A stretch of 64,000 nucleotides of DNA from Verrucomicrobiaceae bacterium (GTDB taxonomy: Bacteria; Verrucomicrobiota; Verrucomicrobiia; Verrucomicrobiales; Akkermansiaceae). Made by a program: the position numbers and the translations under genes. Below the pieces are notes generated by a model. The model was not told the DNA's origin, ran no database searches, and saw only the letters and a list, made by a program, of their open reading frames with translations. Location of the stretch: the NCBI GenBank assembly GCA_027487435.1, contig JAIYDP010000024.1, positions 1-64,000 on the forward strand, read 5' to 3'. Of the stretch, positions 34,681 to 42,810 are shown one piece after another; position 1 is the first letter of the stretch, and each line of letters opens with the position of its first letter.

Positions 34681-37236
34681 TCAACTTTCTTTCAACAAGC
34701 GGCGCAGCTGCTGTTCCACGGCATCGAAGGCTTGGCGGCGGCTGGGCCATTGATCCACGGCTTTGAGGTTGTTGCTGCGGTCTGCTGGCAACATTTGCAG
34801 ATGTGCGAGGGGTGAATCTTTCCATCCGCAATTTTGCCCTAACACGATCGGGATCACTAATGGGGAGCGCCACTTGATGGGTGCTTCTTTGAGACGCTCT
34901 AGAGCGCGTGCCATTTCCACCTTACGAATGTAGGTGGAGCGTAGCGATTCCGTGCTGATGAGGAAAATGATGATGTCCGCTACTTCCAGCTGGCTGCGGA
35001 TTTCTTGATCAAATTCTTGCGACGGCAGGATTTTGCCATCGTGCCATGAGTCGATCAGGCCATCCATTTCCATGACTTCTAGGTTCTGTAAGAAAACATC
35101 ACGGTGAGCAGCATCCTTGTGCGCGTAGCTCAGAAACACTTTCGGGCGCGGTGCGAGAGTAGCTCTGGCATTCTCCTGCCGCTCCTTGCCCTCAGGCGCG
35201 GCGACGCGATTGAGTTCCTGCGTCTGATCGATGCGTATGCTGCCCTGATCCGTGGGGACGGTGCTGATGGCATGATTTTTCTCATCTTTTACGAGGGTGA
35301 TGATTTTCTGATAACTGCCAGGCTGGCTTTCCAGCTCCATGTATTCCTGCGCGTCTGCCACTCCATATTTGGCATGAATGTCGCGGAAATGTGCGCGGAT
35401 CAATTTGGTAAGTCGCAGTCGCGCCGCTGCGGAGCCGATGACACTTACCTCAATGCGCTGGCGCGTGGCTTCTGCCATGACTAAGGCACGCGCCGTGCCA
35501 GAGGACTCGATGTCTTGCATCTCTACGATCACGCCATCGCGCCAGACGATGTTCTCATACACCAGCGGATGCACGCGCACGATGAAACGCGGCAGCAAGC
35601 CCTTTTGCAGCAAGTCATATTGGTAACGCAGGCGCGTGGCTGGCTGGGTGAACCATTCTTGGCCGAGAGCTTTGGGGGCTTGGCGGGACAGTTGTTGCGG
35701 GATCAACCACGTATCATCACTGCCTTCCAGTGCGTAGCAAATCTCAAAGCGTTCCATTAGGCCGATGACATAGCGCACCATGTCGATTGGGCGGCCTTCG
35801 GCATCGAGCTGCACTTTTTCCTCCGGTAGTGCCTTACGTGCTTCCTCCAAGGTCAGCTTGCCATCAAAACGTTCCGTCTGAAATTGCCGCTCCTCCACCG
35901 CACGGATCAGCCGATAGACACTCTCCGTGACCCAGCGCGGATTCAGCACCGTGGTGTCATGAAGCCGCTCATCATCGGCGTAGTGAAGGATGATGCCGAG
36001 GTGGTGCAAGATTTCCGCGAGGGAGTTTTGCTGCCCTTTCTCGCTGATCTTATGCTCCTCGCAGATGCGGCGAAATTCACAGAGCGGCAGATAGTGCTCC
36101 TTCATCCCCGCCATGCGCTCTTTCACGTCAAACCACAGTCGCGGAAACTTTACGGTGACACTCTTCATGCCACGGGCGGTTTCTAGGATCAACCTACCCA
36201 ACTCACTGATGCCAAGTCCCGTGCGGCAATCCGTTGGCAAAAAGGCGCGAATCTGGGGAAAATCCCGGCGAAGGGTGAATTCATTTACGGCAAAGGGCTT
36301 TAAGTCCCACTTATTGAGCAACACGATCACGGGCGAGTCGCCGCCAAAGGAACGGATCATGCGCAGCCAATACTCGGCATCACGATCCTGCGAATCGCTG
36401 CGGCCATCTAAGACTAAGAGATAGAGACTGCGGTGAGTCAGGAAAAATTGGTGCGTGGCATGAGTGATCTCCTGCCCGGCAAAGTCCCAGATGTGCGCCG
36501 TGATCCCGTCCTTGCGCCGCTCCAATTCCCAATCCTGAATCTGGATGCCCTGCGTTTCTTTCTCCGCCTCGTCGAAACGATTTTGGACAAGGCGCTTGCG
36601 CACGGAAGTTTTGCCAGCTTCACCCCAGCCGACGAGGATGATTTTCACTTCGTTCAGTGCCTTGGTGCCGCCAGCTTGGCGGGTAAAGTAGTAATCCAGA
36701 ATCGCACGCGGCGAGGCTGGAGCGACATTACTATTATCAACATCATCTTCCGAAGGCCCCAATACCTCCCCAGGCAAAGCCAGCCCAGAGTTGCCATGGA
36801 GGAAAAGCTTTTCCAACGCCGTTAGCTTGACGATCTCCGGCGGCAGGGTGCTCAGTTGATTTCCCCAGAGGACAAGCTCCTTGAGCGCGGTGAGCTGGCC
36901 GATCTCCGGCGGCAGGGTGCTCAGTTGATTTTCGCTGAGGTCAAGCCATTCGAGCGCGGTGAGCTTGCCGATCTCCGGCGGCAGGGCGCTCAGTTGATTT
37001 ATGCCGAGGTAAAGAGTATCGAGCTTAGTGAGCTGGCCGATTTCCGGCGGCAGGGTGCTCAGTTGATTTCCGTAGAGATCAAGCCGCGTGAGTGCAGTGA
37101 GCTTGCCGATCTCCGGCGGCAGGACGGTAAGACCTAAGGAGTCCAAACGAAGAGTTTCAACCTGCACTGCTTTCTGAGGGTACTCTTCAATCAACCTCAG
37201 TGCCTCGTCATAGGCTTTCTGCTCTCTTGCCGTCAT
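34681..37236 (-). CDS. ROCO protein: LRR-Roc GTPase-COR with C-terminal TIR domain
   Basis: The 851-aa protein has about five 23-residue leucine-rich repeats (residues 27-150, unit LPPEIGKLTALxxLxLxxNQLST). The Roc GTPase follows with P-loop GWGEAGKTS (about 203-211), DFAGQE at about 251-256 and NKWD at about 308-311. A COR region spans roughly 370-620. A TIR domain starts near 700 (KVFLSYAHKD). TIR NADases use a Glu in this helix; VEMARAL supplies one near residue 774 after STYIRK. I infer that ligand sensing by the LRRs and a GTP switch in Roc-COR control TIR activity, such as NAD cleavage. Which ligand and which product are unknown. It follows an unknown gene by 13 bp and precedes ptuA by 52 bp. 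Confidence 0.92.
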   Translation of the reverse strand: MTAREQKAYDEALRLIEEYPQKAVQVETLRLDSLGLTVLPPEIGKLTALTRLDLYGNQLSTLPPEIGQLTKLDTLYLGINQLSALPPEIGKLTALEWLDLSENQLSTLPPEIGQLTALKELVLWGNQLSTLPPEIVKLTALEKLFLHGNSGLALPGEVLGPSEDDVDNSNVAPASPRAILDYYFTRQAGGTKALNEVKIILVGWGEAGKTSVRKRLVQNRFDEAEKETQGIQIQDWELERRKDGITAHIWDFAGQEITHATHQFFLTHRSLYLLVLDGRSDSQDRDAEYWLRMIRSFGGDSPVIVLLNKWDLKPFAVNEFTLRRDFPQIRAFLPTDCRTGLGISELGRLILETARGMKSVTVKFPRLWFDVKERMAGMKEHYLPLCEFRRICEEHKISEKGQQNSLAEILHHLGIILHYADDERLHDTTVLNPRWVTESVYRLIRAVEERQFQTERFDGKLTLEEARKALPEEKVQLDAEGRPIDMVRYVIGLMERFEICYALEGSDDTWLIPQQLSRQAPKALGQEWFTQPATRLRYQYDLLQKGLLPRFIVRVHPLVYENIVWRDGVIVEMQDIESSGTARALVMAEATRQRIEVSVIGSAAARLRLTKLIRAHFRDIHAKYGVADAQEYMELESQPGSYQKIITLVKDEKNHAISTVPTDQGSIRIDQTQELNRVAAPEGKERQENARATLAPRPKVFLSYAHKDAAHRDVFLQNLEVMEMDGLIDSWHDGKILPSQEFDQEIRSQLEVADIIIFLISTESLRSTYIRKVEMARALERLKEAPIKWRSPLVIPIVLGQNCGWKDSPLAHLQMLPADRSNNLKAVDQWPSRRQAFDAVEQQLRRLLKES
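36809..37140. repeat. 69-bp coding repeats encoding the LRRs
   Basis: Within the ROCO gene the word CTCAGTTGATTT recurs at 36851, 36920, 36989 and 37058, with exactly 69-bp spacing. Adjoining GATCTCCGGCGGCAGGGTG is nearly identical between units, including third codon positions. The DNA is conserved beyond what the LRR consensus needs, which points to recent duplication or gene conversion. Confidence 0.85.
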
Positions 37237-37249
37237 CTGCCGATCCCTC

Positions 37250-38002
37250 TTAACCTTGCGGAGTTGGAGCTACAGGTTCCTCTTCGCTGCGGTCGGGGTC
37301 TTCTAGGAGGGATTGGTTGAAGTAGTCTTTGGCGCGTTCGGGGTGGCCGATGTGGTGGGCGGCGATGGTTAGGATGTTTTTGCCGAGCTGTAGTTCTAAG
37401 TCGGTGCGGGCGGCGGCGAGTGTGGCGCGGGCTTGGGCGAGTTCGCCTTTGGCATCGACTTGACCTTCGCGGGCACCATTGTAGGTGGTTTTTAGGGCGG
37501 TGAACTCGGCGAGCAAGTCGGCACCTAGGGCGGCTTGATGTTTGGCGGCGGCGGTGATGAGGCGTTCGAGCAGGGCGGGCACTTGGCCGATGCGGGCTTT
37601 GGTGACCTCGCTGATGCCGCGTGGGAAAAACTCGGCGTAGGCGGCACTTTCTTTGGCGAATTTGTCGCGGATGCGGCCTTCGCGCTGGCGAACGGTGCTG
37701 CGGATGAGTTGAAATGCTTCGCCCCTGGTGATGGTGCCGCCGATCTGCCCTGCCAAGAGCACGGTGCGGGCGGAAAGCGCTGCATCAAAGGCATCGAACG
37801 CCGCTTGGGTGGGCGCGTTCAGTGCGACGAGGTTGGCGGGAAGTGCCGGGATGGCACTGAGCTTGCCGAGGTGGTCTTCCGCAAACTGGCGGAGTTCTTC
37901 GGCACTGATTTCACGGTTGGACAGATGGTTTTCAAAGAGTCGTTCGATGGCAATCATGATTGTAATTAGCACTTCTGATGGGTCTTTGACAAGCGGAAAC
38001 AT
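37250..38002 (-). CDS. unknown 250-aa helical protein, first gene of the defence operon
   Basis: I recognise no family. From MFPLVKDPSEV the protein is alpha-helical: an N-terminal segment (IMIAIERLFENHLSNREISAEELRQFAEDHLGKL), a central helical region (EAFQLIRSTVRQREGRIRDKFAKE), then a long Ala/Leu heptad-like stretch (ALGADLLAEFTALKTTYNGAREGQVDAKGELAQARATLAAARTDLELQLGK). It has no signal peptide. The track ORF extends another 105 residues upstream through the 42-bp array as 14-residue repeats (MAFPIFGQALSRGK); I think that part is untranslated. ATG 37957 is another possible start. Its 13-bp spacing to the ROCO gene suggests it works with it, perhaps as a sensor, adaptor or structural partner. 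Confidence 0.65.
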   Translation of the reverse strand: MFPLVKDPSEVLITIMIAIERLFENHLSNREISAEELRQFAEDHLGKLSAIPALPANLVALNAPTQAAFDAFDAALSARTVLLAGQIGGTITRGEAFQLIRSTVRQREGRIRDKFAKESAAYAEFFPRGISEVTKARIGQVPALLERLITAAAKHQAALGADLLAEFTALKTTYNGAREGQVDAKGELAQARATLAAARTDLELQLGKNILTIAAHHIGHPERAKDYFNQSLLEDPDRSEEEPVAPTPQG

Positions 38003-38547
38003 CACATTTTCTACGAGTAGCTTTGCAGAAATGAAAAATACGATTCCTAAAATCGGGAATGCCATTTTCCCTTGAGAAAGTCCCTGTCCGAAAATTGGGA
38101 ATGCCATTTTCCCTTCGGAAAGTGCCAGTCCGAAAATTGGGAATACCATTTTCCCTTGGGAAAGTGCCTGTCCGAAAATTGGGAATGCCATTTTCCCTCG
38201 GGAAAGTGCCTGTCCTAAAACTGGGAATGCCACTTTCCCTCGGGAAAGTGCCAATCCGAAAATCGGGAGTGCCATTTTCCCTCGGGAAAGTGCCTGTCCT
38301 GAAATCGGGAATGCCATTTTCCCTCAGGAAAGTGCCAGTCCGAAAATTGGGAGTGCCATTTTCCCTTCGGAATGGGCTAGTCCGAAAATCGGGTGTGACT
38401 GGAGCAAACAAACACATCCATGAATTTTCAAAATACGCTGTAAAAATCATGTGATATTGTGGTCGGCGATTTTTTTCCGTTCTTTTTCCAACGATGCGAC
38501 TTTGTGACACGGACATTGTCGAAGTCGTTGCCCTTGCGGGAGATTGA
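38003..38547. other. 545-bp leader region upstream of the defence operon
   Basis: The region holds the 42-bp array and, beyond it (38400-38547), about 150 bp of unique AT-rich DNA that ends at the DUF1501 stop. The defence operon promoter is presumably in this unique part, reading leftward, which would put the array in the transcript leader. I could not find a convincing -35/-10 pair. Confidence 0.5.
38040..38398. repeat. 42-bp tandem array with palindromic core (8 copies)
   Basis: The word GGGAATGCC (or a close variant) begins at 38055, 38097, 38139, 38181, 38223, 38265, 38307 and 38349, with GGGTGTGAC at 38391. All spacings are exactly 42 bp. Each unit has a near-palindrome TTTTCCCTCGGGAAA and a second one, CCGAAAATCGG-like, joined by GTGCCTGT. 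As 42 is a codon multiple, several frames stay open on both strands (14-residue repeats), which explains the long track ORFs here. Its design resembles the 41-bp array at 15838. Confidence 0.9.
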
Positions 38548-39969
38548 TTAGACCAGCATGCCGATGGGTGGTGCGGGGTTGGTGATGCTGTAGAACTCGC
38601 CAATGTTCGGCAAAATCAGCGGTAATTGGCTTTTACTGACGCCGAGCCACAAAGCCAGTTCGGCGAAAAATTCATCGCAACTGGTGGTGGGGATGAAGCG
38701 TCCGCGCCCGGTATCGAGCGGGTTGACTTCGGGACCGCTTTCGGGATTGGTGACGAGAGAGGGGTATTGTCCAAAAATGCGTTTCCCCTGCACGCCACCG
38801 CCAACGACGAGTTGGTTACCACCCCAGGCGTGATCGGAGCCGCGACCATTGCTGGTGAGCGTGCGGCCGAAGTCCGATGCCGTATAAAGGCAGACCTGAT
38901 CCTGCAATCCCATGGCGACCATGGCGGCATGGAAGGCTCCGATGGCGGCGCTGACTTCGGGAAGCATGGTGGCCTGATTGTTGAGGACTTCATCGTGATG
39001 ATCCCAGCCACCGCGTTGGACGAAGAACGTTTGCCGAACGGCACCGAGTGCGTTGCGACCTTGGATGGTACGGGCGATCATGGCGAGACGGTTGCCGATG
39101 TAGGTGTTGGGAAATGTGATGCCCGCAGGCAGTGGCGGCGCGGTGGCGGCGGCAAAGACTTGGTAGGCATCCAGTGCTTGTTTTTTCTTCTGGTTAAAGG
39201 TTTGCGCCAGAAGGTTGTTGTATTGCTGGGCGAGTTGGGAATCGACCGCGGCGGACATAGCGTTTTGCAAGTCCTGGTATTGCTGCCATGAGGAGTTGTA
39301 GCCGCTGAGGGCGATGGCACCAGTGGGGGTGATGCTGTATTCGGCGCTGTTATTTCCGGTTTGCCAGACGTTCGAGCCATCGAGAGAAATTTGCATGGGC
39401 ACGACTTGACTGCTGTTGGTCTGGCGCAGGATGTCCGCCATTCTGCCGCTCCAGCCGATGCCGCTGCGGGCGTGGGGAATGCTGGTCTGCCATTGTTCGA
39501 TCTGGTCACTGTGGGAATAAAGCCCCAGTGGAAGGCGCTTGAGGTTTTGTGCGACCTGGGTGCGGTTGGCGACGGGTTCGATGAGGGTGCCGACATTGGC
39601 GACAAATGAGGCGTGGCCGTTTTCGAATAGCGATGCGACTTCCGGCATTCCACCATGAACGTAGTATCCTGGCTGTGCGATGGGATTGATCGGGATGAGA
39701 TTAGCGGGAGGTAGAGCGAGGTCGGCACGGCTGGCGGTATATTGGGCATAGGCTGTGGCCTCGCGTGGCACGAGCATGTTGAACGAATCGTTGCCGCCGG
39801 AGAGGAAGAGGCAAACGAGGGCGCGGTATTCTCCGGATCCGGGGACAGCGGCATTGGCAATGCCTTGGCTGAGGCGCAGGTTGATCAGGGTATTGAGGAT
39901 GGATACCGAGCTGATGGCGGCGCAACTGCCTTGACCGAGAAAGTGGCGGCGGGAAATGGGTGGGTTCAT
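38548..39969 (-). CDS. DUF1501 protein, Tat-exported
   Basis: The 473-aa product starts MNPPISRRHFLGQGSCAAISSV, a twin-arginine signal. The body matches DUF1501: LVCLFLSGGNDSFNMLVP, NVGTLIEPV, HSDQIEQWQTS, RGGWDHHDE and SDFGRTLTSNGRGSDHAWGGNQLVVGGGVQGKRIFGQYP. The Asp/His pattern recalls sulfatase-type metal sites. The family is abundant in planctomycetes and verrucomicrobia, usually beside DUF1800, with no proven activity. It starts 2 bp after the DUF1800 stop, so the two are co-transcribed. Confidence 0.93.
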   Translation of the reverse strand: MNPPISRRHFLGQGSCAAISSVSILNTLINLRLSQGIANAAVPGSGEYRALVCLFLSGGNDSFNMLVPREATAYAQYTASRADLALPPANLIPINPIAQPGYYVHGGMPEVASLFENGHASFVANVGTLIEPVANRTQVAQNLKRLPLGLYSHSDQIEQWQTSIPHARSGIGWSGRMADILRQTNSSQVVPMQISLDGSNVWQTGNNSAEYSITPTGAIALSGYNSSWQQYQDLQNAMSAAVDSQLAQQYNNLLAQTFNQKKKQALDAYQVFAAATAPPLPAGITFPNTYIGNRLAMIARTIQGRNALGAVRQTFFVQRGGWDHHDEVLNNQATMLPEVSAAIGAFHAAMVAMGLQDQVCLYTASDFGRTLTSNGRGSDHAWGGNQLVVGGGVQGKRIFGQYPSLVTNPESGPEVNPLDTGRGRFIPTTSCDEFFAELALWLGVSKSQLPLILPNIGEFYSITNPAPPIGMLV

Positions 39970-39971
39970 GG

Positions 39972-42590
39972 TTAGCGAAGTACGTTGAATTCTGGAGAGG
40001 TGGTGATGAGATAAACGGCGAGGCGGAAGCGTTGGCGATGCCATTGCCACGTGGGCGGATTGAGGCGCAGCATGGCTTCGCGGATGATTTGGAATTGTTT
40101 CGGCGAGAGGGTGCCGCCGGTGAGCGCAAGGTCGAGACGGCGCAACAAAGGATCGGGATCCAACGCGGGACCGGCTGGCACGTCTTGAGCGATTTGTGCG
40201 GTGGGGACGATGTAGGAGAGTTCCTCGTTGAGGTTGAGGCGAACGGAGTTTGCGGGTGTGCCGGAACCTTGCACATGAAGATCATTGAGTGTGTGTTCCC
40301 AGAAATAGTTTGCCCCCGTGACGGCAGTGGTGGCGTTGAGGATTTGGAATTCTGGAGCGACTTTTCCCGCCTCAGTGAGCGCGCCCTGTGGACTGTGTGT
40401 GGGGAGGAAAAAATTGAAGACGCTTGGTGCGTTAAGGGCATCCTGTCCGTGAGCGAGACTCATTTGTGTGAGCACGTACCAGCCACCGGTGGCGGAGGCA
40501 TTGAAGGCATTGGCGAAGTTGACGACGCGCAGCAATGGCTCGCGCAGCTTGCCCCAAGTGGAGCCGTTCATCATTGCGGGATCACGCGCTTCGGGGTCGA
40601 GCAACACGGCTTTGATGACGGCTTTCAGGTCGCCGCGCACGCCGTTGCCATTGTCGGCGAATTTCTGTGCGACTCGCTCGACGTATTCCTGGCTGGGGTT
40701 AGAAGTGACGAAGCGTTGGATGAGTTGTTTGCCAAGAAAGGGCCCGACGTTAGGATGGTGGAAGAGGATATCGATGGCGGCATTCACATCCGCGAGGCCA
40801 GCGGTGCCGGTGTTTCCAGCACTAGGAGTACGGGCGGGCAGTGCGACGCCGAAGAGGTTTTTGGCATCGCAATCATGCTGGGCGTCCCATATTTTCATGG
40901 GCTGGGTGAAATCGCGCGGCCAAAGCTGGAAGTTGCTATTGTTGCCGAAGGATAGCCCAGTGAAAACGCGAGCGAGTTCGGTGATGTCGCCGTTGTCGTA
41001 GGTGGGGATCGGTTGATCGAGTGGCACGACGTTGCCGGATGGATCGAGGTCTGTGCCGTCTGAGAGGTAGAGCGTGCCGTTCTGGTTCAAGCGCCAGAGG
41101 CCGATAGAAAACAACTGCATGATTTCACGAGCGAAATTTTCATCAGGGAAAATGTTGTTCACTGGATCGGCCTTGACGTTGCCGAGGTGGGAAAGGTAAA
41201 TGCCCATGACGGGATGCATGGCGACGTCGTAGAGCAGATCGCGGTAGTTGCCGAAGGCGTGCGTGACGAGCCTGTCATAGTAGTTAGCGAGGCCGCTGCG
41301 CTCGACGGATAGTGTTTCTGGTCGATCACTAACGACGAGGATCTCGCTGAGGGCGAAGGCGAGACGTTGTCGCAGAGGATCGGGGAGTTGGGATGTCGGT
41401 GCATCGGGGCGGAGTTTTGGCACGCCCATGACGCGGTTCCACCATGCCACTTGGGTGGACGCGCCGTAGATGCCGAGGGCTTGTCCATTGGCCGCTTGCC
41501 ACTCAGTCCAGGGTTGCAAAAGTCCCAGCGGGCGGGTGAACTGATCATCGATCCATGCGTCGTATCCTTGTGCCATAAGAGACTCGATATTTTCGGGGAT
41601 TTCATCGGCATCATTTACGTCCTCATTTGGCCCGAAAGCAGCTTGGATCAGAAAACGGGCGGCAGACTTTGCGGACGGGAGACTGCTAGGCGTTTCATTT
41701 TCCAACTGCACCGTGCCAGTCGTGATTGCGCCCAGCGTGTAGCCTGTGCCGGCAAGTGCGGTGACGGTGATGGTCTCCGTGGATTCGGCATCATCTGAAT
41801 CGGCGATGGCGGATAGCTCGATGGCTACCTCGCGAACACCGGCGGCGAATACCACGGGCGAGGCGATGTTGCTTGTGTAGTCGGCACCCTGAGTGGCGGT
41901 GCCGCTGAAGGTGATGGGAACGGAAAGAGGTTTCAATCCGCCGCTGCGGCGCAATACGATGATGGCGGGATCAGGCCAGCGTTCGGATAGATTCGAGTCG
42001 AGCACGGAAACGCTGATGGTGCTGGTGGCATTCAATCCTGCGGTGACGCGCGCCAGATCGAGGGTGTCCCTGCGATCCGTGCGGTTGGTGAAGGGGGAGA
42101 ATCCTAACCAGCCTTCTTCCGCATCGTTGACGCCGTCGGCATCGGTATCGACGTCATCGACTTTGAGGCGCCAGAATTTTTTTTGTCCATCTGCTGGTAA
42201 AAAAATGGATGTTTGCCCTGCTTGGCGAGCTACCTCCATGCGGTCTGTGAACCAGGCATCCAGGGCGAGGTTGTGCGAAGCTTCGATGCGGTAGCGCTTG
42301 CCCGGGATGCGGTCATAGCCGAACTCGAATTGTCCGGAAACCGATGGAGAAAAGGAAAGGGCGGGATAGGAAGTGGCGAGAAAGGGATGGGTGCCCGCTG
42401 CGCTTTCCTGCGCATTGTTCCAGCCATCACCATCGGCATCGCCGGCTGCGGTGAGTGACTGCGCGTTATGAATGATTTCCCAGATGTCATTGAGGCCATC
42501 GTTGTCGGCATCGATGGCGGACGATGGTGCGGCCACAGTGAGCAAGGATGCGGAGGCGAGGAGGATGATTCTTGTCGATGATGTCTTCAT
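39972..42590 (-). CDS. DUF1800 secreted protein with TSP3 and Calx-beta-like modules
   Basis: The 872-aa product begins with a signal peptide (RIILLASASLLTVAAPSSA). Two to three calcium-binding thrombospondin type-3 motifs follow (DADNDGLNDIWE, DADGDGWNNAQE, DTDADGVNDAEE). A Calx-beta-like segment comes next (FSGTATQGADYTSNIASPVVFAAGVREVAIEL). The DUF1800 domain fills the last 540 residues (AARFLIQAAFGP, RQRLAFALSEILVVSD, NFAREIMQLFSIGLWRLN, ARVFTGLSF, GKLREPLLRVVNF). I start at MKTSSTRI; the track extension lacks a signal. It pairs with the DUF1501 gene downstream. Its biochemical role is not known. Confidence 0.92.
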   Translation of the reverse strand: MKTSSTRIILLASASLLTVAAPSSAIDADNDGLNDIWEIIHNAQSLTAAGDADGDGWNNAQESAAGTHPFLATSYPALSFSPSVSGQFEFGYDRIPGKRYRIEASHNLALDAWFTDRMEVARQAGQTSIFLPADGQKKFWRLKVDDVDTDADGVNDAEEGWLGFSPFTNRTDRRDTLDLARVTAGLNATSTISVSVLDSNLSERWPDPAIIVLRRSGGLKPLSVPITFSGTATQGADYTSNIASPVVFAAGVREVAIELSAIADSDDAESTETITVTALAGTGYTLGAITTGTVQLENETPSSLPSAKSAARFLIQAAFGPNEDVNDADEIPENIESLMAQGYDAWIDDQFTRPLGLLQPWTEWQAANGQALGIYGASTQVAWWNRVMGVPKLRPDAPTSQLPDPLRQRLAFALSEILVVSDRPETLSVERSGLANYYDRLVTHAFGNYRDLLYDVAMHPVMGIYLSHLGNVKADPVNNIFPDENFAREIMQLFSIGLWRLNQNGTLYLSDGTDLDPSGNVVPLDQPIPTYDNGDITELARVFTGLSFGNNSNFQLWPRDFTQPMKIWDAQHDCDAKNLFGVALPARTPSAGNTGTAGLADVNAAIDILFHHPNVGPFLGKQLIQRFVTSNPSQEYVERVAQKFADNGNGVRGDLKAVIKAVLLDPEARDPAMMNGSTWGKLREPLLRVVNFANAFNASATGGWYVLTQMSLAHGQDALNAPSVFNFFLPTHSPQGALTEAGKVAPEFQILNATTAVTGANYFWEHTLNDLHVQGSGTPANSVRLNLNEELSYIVPTAQIAQDVPAGPALDPDPLLRRLDLALTGGTLSPKQFQIIREAMLRLNPPTWQWHRQRFRLAVYLITTSPEFNVLR

Positions 42591-42810
42591 GGAGCGTTGG
42601 GTTTGCGACGTTGCTTTCACAATTTTGTTTAAGGGAATGAAATGAGTGGAATAAGTCAAGGATGCAAATGATGGGCTCAAGGCATGGGAGGCATGACGGC
42701 GATGACGCGGCAATTTTTCGGATTTCTCGGGTAGGTGATGATGGCAATGTGTTGCATACATCCATTTCCTACTGGATTTGCGATTTACGGTTGCAGGAAA
42801 TTTTTCGCAA

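Noticed and set aside
38040-38398. CRISPR array
   Set aside because: The whole 42-bp unit is conserved, so there are no unique spacers, and no cas genes are nearby. The same applies to the 41-bp array at 15838.
37932-38603. 223-aa repeat-rich ORF
   Set aside because: Arises only because the 42-bp repeat keeps frames open; no other support.
39960-40955. 331-aa ORF on the plus strand
   Set aside because: Antisense to the DUF1800 gene; composition is typical of a shadow.
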